Assembly: GCA_017860765.1 (NCBI GenBank)
Contig: JAGDMY010000128.1
Span: 1 to 5,021 of the forward strand
Length of the DNA: 5,021 nt
Source of the DNA: Chloroflexota bacterium
GTDB taxonomy: Bacteria > Chloroflexota > Dehalococcoidia > Dehalococcoidales > UBA3254
Direction of reading: 5' to 3'
The translations under genes and the position numbers were made by a program. The notes beneath the pieces are model-generated. The model searched no databases and had not been told where the DNA came from. It saw only the letters and a program-made list of their open reading frames with translations. Position 1 is the stretch's first letter. Each line of letters begins with the position of its first letter. This document shows positions 1-5,021 of this stretch, piece after piece.

Positions 1-939
1 TACTATCGGTTGGGTGATTAAAATCAGGCCGGCGCGTCCCGGATCAAAACCATTTATGTATTGTAAATAAAGACTTAACAAAAAACCAACTCCGGTGGTA
101 GCGCAATAATTCAGCAAAGCAGCTAAATTGGACATAGCAAAGACCCTGTTGCGGTTGAAGAATTCCACCCTGAGAACAGGAAATTTTTGCTTCATTTCCC
201 ACCTTATAAAAGCCACAAAGCCAACCAGTCCCAACAGAATCAATCCCAAACTCCATAATGCCGGCAGGAGAGAAAAAGCATAAATTAAAATCACCATGGC
301 GAGGCTGAAGAATATTGAGCCGATAGAATCAAACTTCTCGCCTCTGGCCCCGGCCCATTCCCCCCTCAACCGGGAAAAACAAATAACCGCAATAATGATA
401 CCGATCAGAGCGTTGATAAAGAATATGCCTTGCCAGCCTGAATGCTGGGTCACAAAGCCGCCGACCAGCGGGCCCACCGCCAGTCCGACATAGGTAGCAG
501 CACCGATAAAGCCCAGAGCCCGGCCTCTTTCCTGGGCTGGGAACACGGATGTCAGAAGGGCTATGGCGGTCCCAAAGATCATTGAACCGCCGACTCCTTC
601 CAGGGCGCGGAAGAAAATAAGCCAGCCTCCAGAGGGGGAAAAGGCACATAAAATTGAAGCTATAGCGTCTATCACTATGCCTATTTGGAAAATCCTTTTC
701 CGGCCGTAAATGTCTGCGAGCCTCCCAAAGGGGACCAGCAGCGCTGCGGCTGCCAGCAAATAGGCCGTGGCTACCCAGTTCAAGGATATAGCGTCGAGTG
801 ACAGTTTGTTGCCAATAGATGGAAGTGCAATGTTGATAGAAGATGAAGTAAATGGCGTCAGAAAAGAACTCAGGATGGCAATTGACAGCACCACACCCTT
901 ATTTATTGTCGGTACCTGGCTATCCATCTCACTTCTCAT
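1..939 (-). CDS. MFS transporter, DHA2 (14-TM drug:H+ antiporter) type, C-terminus cut by window edge
   Basis: Proton-driven inner-membrane exporter of the major facilitator superfamily. I translated 313 residues from ATG 939 to base 1 with no stop, so the C-terminal part is outside the window (DHA2 members usually have about 450-550 residues). Motifs seen: SSINIALPSI (32-42) in the place of motif D1; NWVATAYLL (54-62); motif A GRLADIYGRKR (72-82); motif B-like FFRALEGVGG (109-118); motif C GLAVGPLVGG (152-161) followed by GWQGIFFIN (168-176), the DHA2-style signature after motif C. Long hydrophobic helices cover most of the rest. An in-frame TAG at 948-946 makes ATG 939 the first possible ATG; ATG 927 is an alternative, and neither has a clear Shine-Dalgarno site. 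D1 normally has an acidic residue (LDxTIVNVALP); here it is Ser/Thr, so substrate or coupling may differ. The substrate cannot be read from the sequence. Same strand as the two genes upstream, after a 120-bp gap. Confidence 0.93.
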   Translation of the reverse strand, partial: MRSEMDSQVPTINKGVVLSIAILSSFLTPFTSSSINIALPSIGNKLSLDAISLNWVATAYLLAAAALLVPFGRLADIYGRKRIFQIGIVIDAIASILCAFSPSGGWLIFFRALEGVGGSMIFGTAIALLTSVFPAQERGRALGFIGAATYVGLAVGPLVGGFVTQHSGWQGIFFINALIGIIIAVICFSRLRGEWAGARGEKFDSIGSIFFSLAMVILIYAFSLLPALWSLGLILLGLVGFVAFIRWEMKQKFPVLRVEFFNRNRVFAMSNLAALLNYCATTGVGFLLSLYLQYINGFDPGRAGLILITQPIV

Positions 940-1059
940 GATAGGCTATTTTTCATCCATATTATCTATTGAAAATCAGCTTCCCTGCTAAACCTCATCC
1001 CCATGAATAGCCGCCGGTCTGCTAACCCTCTACGTTGACGGGAATTTAATATCAAGCTG
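940..1059 (-). other. Intergenic gap between the orphan gene and the MFS gene
   Basis: This 120-bp spacer shows no convincing rho-independent terminator on the minus strand, so read-through from the upstream pair into the transporter gene is possible. A -10-like GATAAT lies at 966-961 with no good -35 partner, which would give the transporter a very short leader. The 7-mer TTAGCAG occurs twice on the minus strand, around 1025 and 990. Nothing else stands out. Confidence 0.4.
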
Positions 1060-1752
1060 TTATTTGGATTTTTTAGCGGCCGGTTTCTTCTTCCCAATGC
1101 GGGTGTAGTACCTTTCCGGGATATCATCGGGGTCCTTATATAATACGAACTTGCAGAGGCCACTCTCTATCGGATAGGGTTCCTCACGGACGACACCCAG
1201 GTAGCCACCGCTGTTATCTATGGACAATAGCTCGATTATCGGGCAGTGGACGCAATAGATGGGGAAGTCCTTATGCTGCCAGGTAATGTTGTGGGCCTCC
1301 TTTATTTTCGCCAGGCCGGTCTCATAGCCGCCCATTTGGATTATTCTTTGACCGGAGCCGCACGGGTGCATGGTGATCAGGAATTTATCGTCCTCTTCCT
1401 CGACAGTTACGGGCTGCATGTGGCCCTGTACCGTCCTGGCCATATTTTCAACCAGAGAACGTATATCTTTCTTCTCCGGTGGTTTGAAGACCAGCTTAGC
1501 TTCGACCCCGTGGGCGAACCTTTCTGCCTTTTCTACCTCGTCGACACCCCAATGATTATAGATGTAGGTCAATAGACCGGAAGCCCAGGTAAAGTAGCCA
1601 TCGTGCAGGTAATTGTATTCTTTTTGGGCCTGTATAGCCAGCTTCCTGGCTTTCTCCTTGTCCCCGGCGTCGATGGCTTCCAGTGTTTTTTCCAGAGTGC
1701 TTCCTCCCAGTTGTTTGAGCTCTTTATCAGTGAATACCTTTTTACCCGCCAC
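1060..1752 (-). CDS. Orphan cytoplasmic protein with HPCGSG and CVHCP motifs
   Basis: I do not recognise this 230-residue family and assign no function. The start is GTG at 1752-1750, chosen because a strong AAGGAGG site sits 6-7 bases upstream and the gene begins 28 bp after the hydrolase stop. The N-terminal half (about 1-110) looks helical and charged, with aromatic-rich YNYLHDGYFTWASGL (46-60). The C-terminal half holds the likely functional residues: MHPCGSGQRI (128-137, Cys131), HNITWQHK (154-161), YCVHCPIIE (166-174, Cys167 and Cys170 as a CxxC), and GLCKFVLYKDPDDIPERYY (198-216, Cys200). The tail KKKPAAKKSK is lysine-rich. There is no signal peptide or membrane segment, so it is probably cytoplasmic. 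Four Cys with nearby His suggest a bound metal or cofactor, or a thiol active site; this is inference only. It is probably co-transcribed with the alpha/beta hydrolase. Confidence 0.88.
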   Translation of the reverse strand: MAGKKVFTDKELKQLGGSTLEKTLEAIDAGDKEKARKLAIQAQKEYNYLHDGYFTWASGLLTYIYNHWGVDEVEKAERFAHGVEAKLVFKPPEKKDIRSLVENMARTVQGHMQPVTVEEEDDKFLITMHPCGSGQRIIQMGGYETGLAKIKEAHNITWQHKDFPIYCVHCPIIELLSIDNSGGYLGVVREEPYPIESGLCKFVLYKDPDDIPERYYTRIGKKKPAAKKSK

Positions 1753-1756
1753 GTAT

Positions 1757-1765
1757 AACCTCCTT
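1757..1765 (-). promoter_or_regulatory. Strong ribosome binding site that fixes the GTG start at 1752
   Basis: The minus strand reads AAGGAGGTT here, a near-perfect anti-16S match, with the GTG at 1752-1750 following at normal spacing. It lies inside the 28-bp gap after the hydrolase stop codon, which supports translation from a shared mRNA. Confidence 0.85.
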
Positions 1766-1780
1766 GTAATTATTTTGTCA

Positions 1781-2710
1781 TTACTTTAAATATTTATTAA
1801 AAAAAGTGTTTACCCTTTGAGAATATTCTTCCGGGTAAATGTAAAAGGAGCAGCCATGTTCCGGCCCGTTTAAGATCCAGGTTTCGGCCTCAGGGTAAGC
1901 CTTCTTAAGCTGCCTGGCGTTCTCCACCGGTATTATCTGATCATCAACGGAATGGATTATTAATAGCGGCCTGTGAGCCATAGCGCCAATTTCAGCAACC
2001 GGTCTAGCTTGAGAAAGATCATATCCGTATTTCAGTTGAATCATCCAGAGAGTTGGAGTTAATAAAAAGCTGGGAAGGCCGCCATCACTATAACTCCTGG
2101 CTTTCAAAATAGGATATATTTCCGCAAAGCCGCTGTCTTCCACCACGGCGCTTATTTTCGGCTCCTCGGCGGCAGCCCCGATAACTGCTGCGGCTCCCAG
2201 TGAAAACCCGAGAGCACCAATACCTTCCGGCTTGAATCCTCTTTGAATCAGCCAATCCACGGCCCCTTCTATGTCACGTCTTTCCACCAGGCCAAAGCTG
2301 TAATGAGCATCCGGGCTTTGGCCGTGACCCCTTAAATCGAGCATTACGACGTTCAGTCCGCTTTGATGCAGGTGTTCGGCCAATTCGATAAGGCTGGTAT
2401 AGCTGGTACGACTTTGATTACGGCCATGCGCCATGATCACAGCCTTATCGCTATCGATGGCAGGGATAAACCAGCCGGCGATTTGTATTCCATCGGTACG
2501 CGCCGTGATCGTTATATCTTCATAAGCCAGCTGGTATTTGGCCGGTGTTAGTTCAGATGAGAAATCCCTGATGGGTGTGGTTAATTTATCAGCAGCGATG
2601 AACCCTATGCCAAAATAGGCGATAATCGCCAGGAGTACAATTCCGGCTATCACGCGCACGACAACGCTGAAAAAGCGGGACCTCTTTGGAGACAAGGTCA
2701 CTTTTGCCAT
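1781..2710 (-). CDS. Membrane-anchored alpha/beta hydrolase (COG1073-like serine hydrolase)
   Basis: A 309-residue serine hydrolase of the alpha/beta fold, probably an esterase, lipase-like or peptidase-like enzyme; the substrate is unknown. Residues 13-40 form one hydrophobic helix after a basic N-terminus (KRSR), so the enzyme is likely tethered by an N-terminal signal anchor with the catalytic domain outside the membrane. Seen in order: oxyanion-side segment VIMAHGRNQS (91-100), MLDLRGHGQS (123-132), nucleophile elbow GFSLG with Ser170 (168-172), acid loop HSVDDQIIP with probable catalytic Asp257 (253-261), and GPEHG with His285 (282-286). The complete triad and length fit an intact enzyme. 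ATG 2710 is the first start after an in-frame TGA; no good Shine-Dalgarno site precedes it. It is the first gene of the minus-strand group, and a sigma70-like promoter lies about 75 bp upstream. Confidence 0.93.
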   Translation of the reverse strand: MAKVTLSPKRSRFFSVVVRVIAGIVLLAIIAYFGIGFIAADKLTTPIRDFSSELTPAKYQLAYEDITITARTDGIQIAGWFIPAIDSDKAVIMAHGRNQSRTSYTSLIELAEHLHQSGLNVVMLDLRGHGQSPDAHYSFGLVERRDIEGAVDWLIQRGFKPEGIGALGFSLGAAAVIGAAAEEPKISAVVEDSGFAEIYPILKARSYSDGGLPSFLLTPTLWMIQLKYGYDLSQARPVAEIGAMAHRPLLIIHSVDDQIIPVENARQLKKAYPEAETWILNGPEHGCSFYIYPEEYSQRVNTFFNKYLK

Positions 2711-2785
2711 AAAAATATCATGTCAATTAATTCATAAAATAGTCAACGCTGCCAGGTCTCGAGAATGAACTTTATATAAGAATCG

Positions 2786-2814
2786 AGTTTAGTCCATTAA
2801 CTTTTGATTGTCAA
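2786..2814 (-). promoter_or_regulatory. Predicted sigma70-type promoter for the hydrolase operon
   Basis: On the minus strand a perfect -35 TTGACA (2814-2809) is followed by exactly 17 bases and then TAAACT (2791-2786), a 4-of-6 match to the -10 consensus. Transcription would start near 2779, leaving a leader of about 70 bases before ATG 2710. This is a consensus match only. Confidence 0.5.
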
Positions 2815-2900
2815 TTCCGGATTTAAAATAGAAACAAGATGGAAAAAACTTCGAGGATTAGACATAGCATTTGTAAAATCTTAAGATATACAGTGAGTCA

Positions 2901-2931
2901 TTCAAAAGATGACCTTAATTGACAGTATAAT
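2901..2931 (+). promoter_or_regulatory. Predicted promoter for the HExxH gene
   Basis: A perfect -10 TATAAT lies at 2926-2931. The best -35 is TTCAAA at 2901-2906 (4 of 6, spacer 19), which is weak and may imply dependence on an activator. A consensus TTGACA at 2919-2924 is too close to the -10 to pair with it. The start would fall near 2938, at a 10-bp palindrome, with a leader of about 70 bases. Confidence 0.45.
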
Positions 2932-2936
2932 ATTTA

Positions 2937-2946
2937 ACCTGCAGGT
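2937..2946. promoter_or_regulatory. 10-bp perfect palindrome ACCTGCAGGT at the predicted transcription start
   Basis: ACCTGCAGGT is fully self-complementary and begins six bases after the TATAAT -10 element, at the expected transcription start. That is a typical position for a repressor operator, but a palindrome this short can occur by chance. Confidence 0.25.
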
Positions 2947-3006
2947 CAGTCGAGACGTCCATCCAAAGTAATCAGAATGGGCAGAATGATTTGAGGAGGC
3001 GAGCGA

Positions 3007-3552
3007 ATGGTTTTTGACAGGTTAAGGGACATGATGAATACACCCCGTCCAGCTCTTCCGCATCCGGAGGAACCGCCCAATCCTGCGGCAAACCTGGCCA
3101 ACATTGATGTAAACGCGGTCATCACCCAATGGCTCACCAGTTGGGAGGTGCCCAAAGACTGGTGGGGTCACTGGAAAAATGCACTTGATATCCAGGTTTA
3201 TGACGTCTATCCTGCTTCTATTCTGGCTATGGGAATAAGGCAGGATACCCCGGCAGCCACCTGGGACGCAGGTGGCAAACGCCACCTGGCAGTTAAACCC
3301 CAGTGGCTAAATCCGGGCGTTATCGCCCATGAGCAGGCCCACACCAGCTATAGTTACCTTAGCCCCGAGCAAAAAGCGGCCTTCGCCGCTCTGCACACCT
3401 CTTTGAAAAATACTGATCAGGTTATCAAGTATCTTTATAGCATAAACACCTACGGTCTTACGAGTGATGTGGAGGGACATGCTGAAGTTTACCGCTTTAT
3501 CGGCCAGCAGATGCCGGCACAGTTGAAACCATATTATCCAACCTTGCTTTAG
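3007..3552 (+). CDS. Putative HExxH zinc metallopeptidase-like protein of unknown role
   Basis: A 181-residue protein whose centre reads PGVIAHEQAHTSYSYL (103-118). This is an HExxH zinc-binding helix with His108, Glu109 as the likely general base, and His112, preceded by the hydrophobic residues usual in zincins. A third ligand may be Glu156 or Glu160 in DVEGHAEVYRFIG (154-166), a helix 44-48 residues downstream, as in gluzincin-like folds. The N-terminus is proline-rich (14-27) and is followed by a tryptophan-rich segment, VPKDWWGHWKN (48-58). No signal peptide or membrane helix is seen, so it is probably cytoplasmic. The start ATG 3007 is supported by GAGGAGG at 2993-2999, seven bases upstream. 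At this size it is a minimal zincin domain; peptidase activity is inferred from the motif only, and some such proteins are inactive. First gene of the plus-strand group. Confidence 0.9.
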   Translation: MVFDRLRDMMNTPRPALPHPEEPPNPAANLANIDVNAVITQWLTSWEVPKDWWGHWKNALDIQVYDVYPASILAMGIRQDTPAATWDAGGKRHLAVKPQWLNPGVIAHEQAHTSYSYLSPEQKAAFAALHTSLKNTDQVIKYLYSINTYGLTSDVEGHAEVYRFIGQQMPAQLKPYYPTLL

Positions 3553-3570
3553 CCTACGGTAAAGTGAATT

Positions 3571-3638
3571 AAACCGGGAAAGCCTCACCGGTCGGGTGAG
3601 ATTGAGCCGGTTGTGCCGGTTTCAAAGCCATCGACCGG
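3571..3638 (+). ncRNA. Candidate structured RNA leader with overlapping pairings
   Basis: Within 68 bases there are five CCGG tetramers (3574, 3588, 3607, 3616, 3635) and three complementary arm pairs: AAACCGG (3571-3577) with CCGGTTT (3616-3622); CTCACC (3584-3589) with GGTGAG (3595-3600); and CCGGTCG (3588-3594) with CGACCGG (3632-3638). The loop of the second hairpin (GGTCG, 3590-3594) is the segment complementary to 3632-3636, so a pseudoknot or a two-state switch is possible. It matches no riboswitch class I recognise. There is no U-run, so it is not a simple terminator. It may act in the leader of the gene at 3703 or as the 3' end of the HExxH transcript. Confidence 0.35.
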
Positions 3639-3661
3639 AATTAGGGAATCGGGTCAGTACC

Positions 3662-3683
3662 GCTGAAATTCTGCAATTTCGGC
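3662..3683 (+). promoter_or_regulatory. 9-bp hairpin just upstream of a ribosome binding site
   Basis: GCTGAAATT (3662-3670) pairs with AATTTCGGC (3675-3683) across a CTGC loop, giving nine pairs with a single G-U wobble. It ends five bases before AAGGAGG (3689-3695), the ribosome binding site of the gene at 3703. It could affect translation initiation or protect the mRNA 5' side. It is not a terminator, since no U-tract follows. Confidence 0.45.
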
Positions 3684-3702
3684 AATAGAAGGAGGAAGAA
3701 AA

Positions 3703-4020
3703 ATGCTGGACAATAATAAACAGGAGGGCAAAACTCCCTGGGTACCCCTGACCCCGGAACAGAAAGCCGCCAGGGCCGCCGGGGCCAAAGCAGCAGCAGA
3801 AGCTAAAGCCGCCGCTGCGAAAAGCGCCATGCAGTATCTGGAGCCAAAGGATGCCACCGAAGCAGCAGAACAGGTCAAACGTTTAAACGAAGCTCTGAAA
3901 CATGAACAAATCAAGCTCTCCAACAGGACTGATATCGCCGAAACGCGGGCCAACATAAAGACCATCAAGGAGAGCCTGGCGCGCGCTGCCGAAGCAGGCG
4001 CCAAATTTGGCTTACACTAA
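3703..4020 (+). CDS. Small Ala/Lys-rich helical protein, unknown function
   Basis: A 105-residue soluble protein with no recognised family. After a short N-terminal segment (TPWVPLTPEQK, 11-21) it has an alanine/lysine/glutamate run at 20-42 (AARAAGAKAAAEAKAAAAK), then two probable amphipathic helices at 52-72 and 78-100 separated by LSNRTD, which could form a helical hairpin or coiled coil. It has no Cys, signal peptide or membrane segment. The start ATG 3703 is well supported by AAGGAGG at 3689-3695, seven bases upstream. The composition is low-complexity, so similarity to TolA-like or histone-like Lys/Ala proteins would be compositional only. It lies 150 bp after the HExxH gene and 179 bp before the C11 peptidase gene on the same strand. 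A structural, scaffold or nucleic-acid-associated role is possible but unproven. Confidence 0.82.
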   Translation: MLDNNKQEGKTPWVPLTPEQKAARAAGAKAAAEAKAAAAKSAMQYLEPKDATEAAEQVKRLNEALKHEQIKLSNRTDIAETRANIKTIKESLARAAEAGAKFGLH

Positions 4021-4069
4021 GAAACAGGCCAACTCGTACACAACTGCCTTAGACTTGATGCCAGGCCGA

Positions 4070-4075
4070 TATAAT
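4070..4075 (+). promoter_or_regulatory. Isolated TATAAT -10 element
   Basis: A perfect TATAAT occurs 49 bases after the stop of the small helical gene, but no reasonable -35 hexamer lies 16-18 bases upstream. It may be a secondary start for the peptidase gene or simply AT-rich spacer. Confidence 0.2.
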
Positions 4076-4089
4076 ATCTTTGCCGGTCA

Positions 4090-4118
4090 TTGTTACAATA
4101 TCCAGATCAGTATATAAA
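4090..4118 (+). promoter_or_regulatory. Predicted sigma70-type promoter for the C11 peptidase gene
   Basis: TTGTTA (4090-4095, 4 of 6) is followed by exactly 17 bases and TATAAA (4113-4118, 5 of 6). Transcription would start near 4125, giving a leader of about 75 bases before the GTG at 4200. This suggests the peptidase gene can be transcribed independently of the genes to its left. Confidence 0.45.
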
Positions 4119-4134
4119 ACAGCCTTCGCAGTGA

Positions 4135-4148
4135 ATTGGGGCCTCAAT
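4135..4148. promoter_or_regulatory. 14-bp near-palindrome downstream of the predicted start
   Basis: ATTGGGGCCTCAAT is a 14-bp dyad with one mismatched pair, placed about 10 bases downstream of the proposed transcription start. The position suits an operator. With no loop it cannot form an RNA hairpin, and chance is a real alternative. Confidence 0.22.
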
Positions 4149-4183
4149 GTTTCGCTGCTGCGACCAGACATCAATGACGCGAA

Positions 4184-4192
4184 AAGGGGAGG
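4184..4192 (+). promoter_or_regulatory. Ribosome binding site selecting the GTG start at 4200
   Basis: AAGGGGAGG lies seven bases before GTG 4200. The next in-frame ATG (4224) has no better site at suitable spacing, so the GTG is preferred. Confidence 0.75.
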
Positions 4193-4199
4193 CGCGCAA

Positions 4200-5021
4200 G
4201 TGAAAAACTATTATAATTTATTCATGCAAGAGGAGCCAATTCCGGCGGGTGCCACGCCTATAAGAGGTTCAGAACCCTTACCCGGTGGTACTGCCTGGCA
4301 CCTGGCAGCGGATGGAGATCAAGAGCGGCGCACAGTGGAAGCCGGACGCCGCCGCAAACCTGACGAAGGGCCGCCGGGTGGCAGAGAAAGGGCAGAGGCA
4401 CCGCAGCGGCGGGATAGCGCAGGGGGTGGTTCAGGCTCCGGCGGCAGGAGCGGACGATCTGTCCCGGGTGGCAAGGGCTGTATGGGCGGCGGCGGCATCG
4501 TTCTGGTGATTATTATCCTCGCTATCGTGTTTGGCTTGCAGTACTGCGGAAGCGGAAATACCGCTGATGTCGGTCCTGCCTTACCTGCTGTCACCTCGCC
4601 TGCGGGTACTTCATCCGGGGCTGCTGACACTGGCCAGATCTCAGGGTTGTCGTCAGCGGCTCCGTTCGCTACCAACTATCCACAGTTGGCCAGCCAGACT
4701 CCGACTAAGAGCGGCCAGACCTGGTTGGTCATGCTCTACCAGGATGCCGACGATCAGGTCCTGGAAAAAGACATCTGTCTGGACCTGAACGAAGCTGAAA
4801 AAGCCGGCTCCTCCCAGAGGGTTAAAATAGTAGCCCAGATGGACCGTTATAACGGGGCTTATAACGGTGATGGCAACTGGACCGGTACCAGGCGCTTCTT
4901 GATCAGTCAGGATGACAACCTGGGAAAATTGGTTTCCCAACAGGTGGCTGATCTGGGTGAGGTCAATCTGGCCTCCGGCCAGACCCTCATAGATTTCGCT
5001 ACCTGGGCCATCAAGACATAT
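4200..5021 (+). CDS. Membrane-anchored clostripain-like peptidase (family C11), C-terminus cut by window edge
   Basis: A cysteine peptidase of the clostripain family (C11); 274 codons are present with no stop before the edge. Residues 1-98 form an unusual cytoplasmic extension rich in Gly, Arg, Pro and Glu. Residues 99-115 (IVLVIIILAIVFG core) form one membrane helix preceded by basic residues, placing the rest outside the membrane. After a Ser/Thr/Pro/Ala-rich linker (about 117-172) the C11 domain begins: TWLVMLYQDADDQVLEKD (174-191), DLNEAEKAGSSQ (195-206), VKIVAQMDRYNG (208-219), WTGTRRFLI (227-235), and DLGEVNLASGQTLIDFATWA (251-270). These match the family's usual W-x-V-(L/M)-x-Y-x-D, D-x-NE, D-R and GE-x-(N/D) succession. 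The window ends before the expected catalytic His (in a DHG-type motif) and Cys, so activity cannot be judged. Family members usually cleave after basic residues, especially Arg. GTG 4200 is supported by AAGGGGAGG. Confidence 0.9.
   Translation, partial: MKNYYNLFMQEEPIPAGATPIRGSEPLPGGTAWHLAADGDQERRTVEAGRRRKPDEGPPGGRERAEAPQRRDSAGGGSGSGGRSGRSVPGGKGCMGGGGIVLVIIILAIVFGLQYCGSGNTADVGPALPAVTSPAGTSSGAADTGQISGLSSAAPFATNYPQLASQTPTKSGQTWLVMLYQDADDQVLEKDICLDLNEAEKAGSSQRVKIVAQMDRYNGAYNGDGNWTGTRRFLISQDDNLGKLVSQQVADLGEVNLASGQTLIDFATWAIKTY

Larger units (their letters stand above)
2711..3006. other. AT-rich divergent intergenic region with repeated AATTGACA motif
   Basis: This 296-bp region separates the two divergent gene groups and contains no credible gene. 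It carries three copies of AATTGACA: two in the minus orientation (2728-2721 and 2816-2809) and one in the plus orientation (2917-2924). The outer two extend to an identical TTAATTGACA, so 2721-2730 and 2915-2924 form a 10-bp inverted repeat across the region. The copies could be -35 elements, regulator half-sites, or both. A promoter in each direction can be proposed from this segment. Confidence 0.6.

Noticed and set aside
329..649. Open frame of 106 codons on the minus strand
   Set aside because: It is a different frame inside the MFS gene; the real frame shows motifs A, B and C and membrane helices, while this one is Arg/Cys-rich without family features.
2711..2746. TTGACT with TGATAT as a promoter giving a leaderless hydrolase mRNA
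   Set aside because: The spacer is 20 bases and the -10 nearly touches the ATG. The TTGACA-17-TAAACT pair further upstream is a better candidate.
2919..2931. Consensus TTGACA next to consensus TATAAT read as one promoter
   Set aside because: Only one base separates the two hexamers, so they cannot be the -35 and -10 of the same sigma70 promoter.
3584..3600. Hairpin after the HExxH gene as a rho-independent terminator
   Set aside because: The stem has only six pairs and no run of T follows it.
3654..4004. Minus-strand open frame of 116 codons opposite the small helical gene
   Set aside because: Its Ala/Ser-rich sequence is the mirror of the Ala/Lys codon run on the plus strand, and the plus-strand frame has a strong ribosome binding site.
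4524..4547. Lipoprotein signal with Cys116 as the lipidated residue of the C11 protein
   Set aside because: LQYC does not fit the lipobox, and the hydrophobic helix sits after about 98 residues, far too late for a lipoprotein signal peptide.
4319..4675. Minus-strand open frame of 118 codons, Pro-rich
   Set aside because: It is antisense to the Gly/Arg-rich extension and membrane helix of the C11 gene, whose frame continues into recognisable peptidase motifs.

Overview
This 5,021-bp window is a bacterial gene block of moderate GC content. It holds six supportable protein genes in two divergent groups, with strong Shine-Dalgarno sites on four of the six. No rRNA, tRNA, CRISPR array, insertion sequence or phage gene is visible. 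The most likely source is an uncultured anaerobe. The mix of a clostripain-type (C11) peptidase, a DHA2 transporter whose first motif lacks the usual aspartate, and several orphan proteins would suit Chloroflexota/Dehalococcoidia. That assignment is an impression from family resemblance, not something the sequence proves.

Left group, minus strand, read from 2710 down to 1: a membrane-anchored alpha/beta hydrolase (2710-1781); a 230-residue cysteine- and histidine-containing protein of unknown function (1752-1060), which begins 28 bp after the hydrolase stop and has a strong ribosome binding site before a GTG start; and, after a 120-bp gap, a DHA2-type MFS exporter (939-1) that runs off the left edge. 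The first two are very probably co-transcribed, and a sigma70-like promoter (TTGACA-17-TAAACT, 2814-2786) lies upstream. The MFS gene may be read through from them or have its own weak start.

Middle: the AT-rich divergent region 2711-3006 carries promoter elements for both directions. It has three copies of AATTGACA and a perfect 10-bp palindrome at the probable plus-strand transcription start.

Right group, plus strand: an HExxH putative zinc metallopeptidase (3007-3552); a structured 150-bp leader with several complementary segments, including a possible pseudoknot and a 9-bp hairpin next to the ribosome binding site; a 105-residue Ala/Lys-rich helical protein (3703-4020); a 179-bp gap with a good promoter; and the first 274 codons of a membrane-anchored C11 clostripain-like peptidase (4200 to the right edge). 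The window ends before the catalytic His and Cys.

How the genes cooperate is unclear. Two protease-like proteins flank a small helical protein, which permits but does not prove a shared proteolysis role. The left group pairs a hydrolase with an efflux pump and an orphan protein, consistent with handling a small molecule. The best candidates for something undescribed are the 230-residue orphan protein, the HExxH orphan, and the structured leader at 3553-3702.
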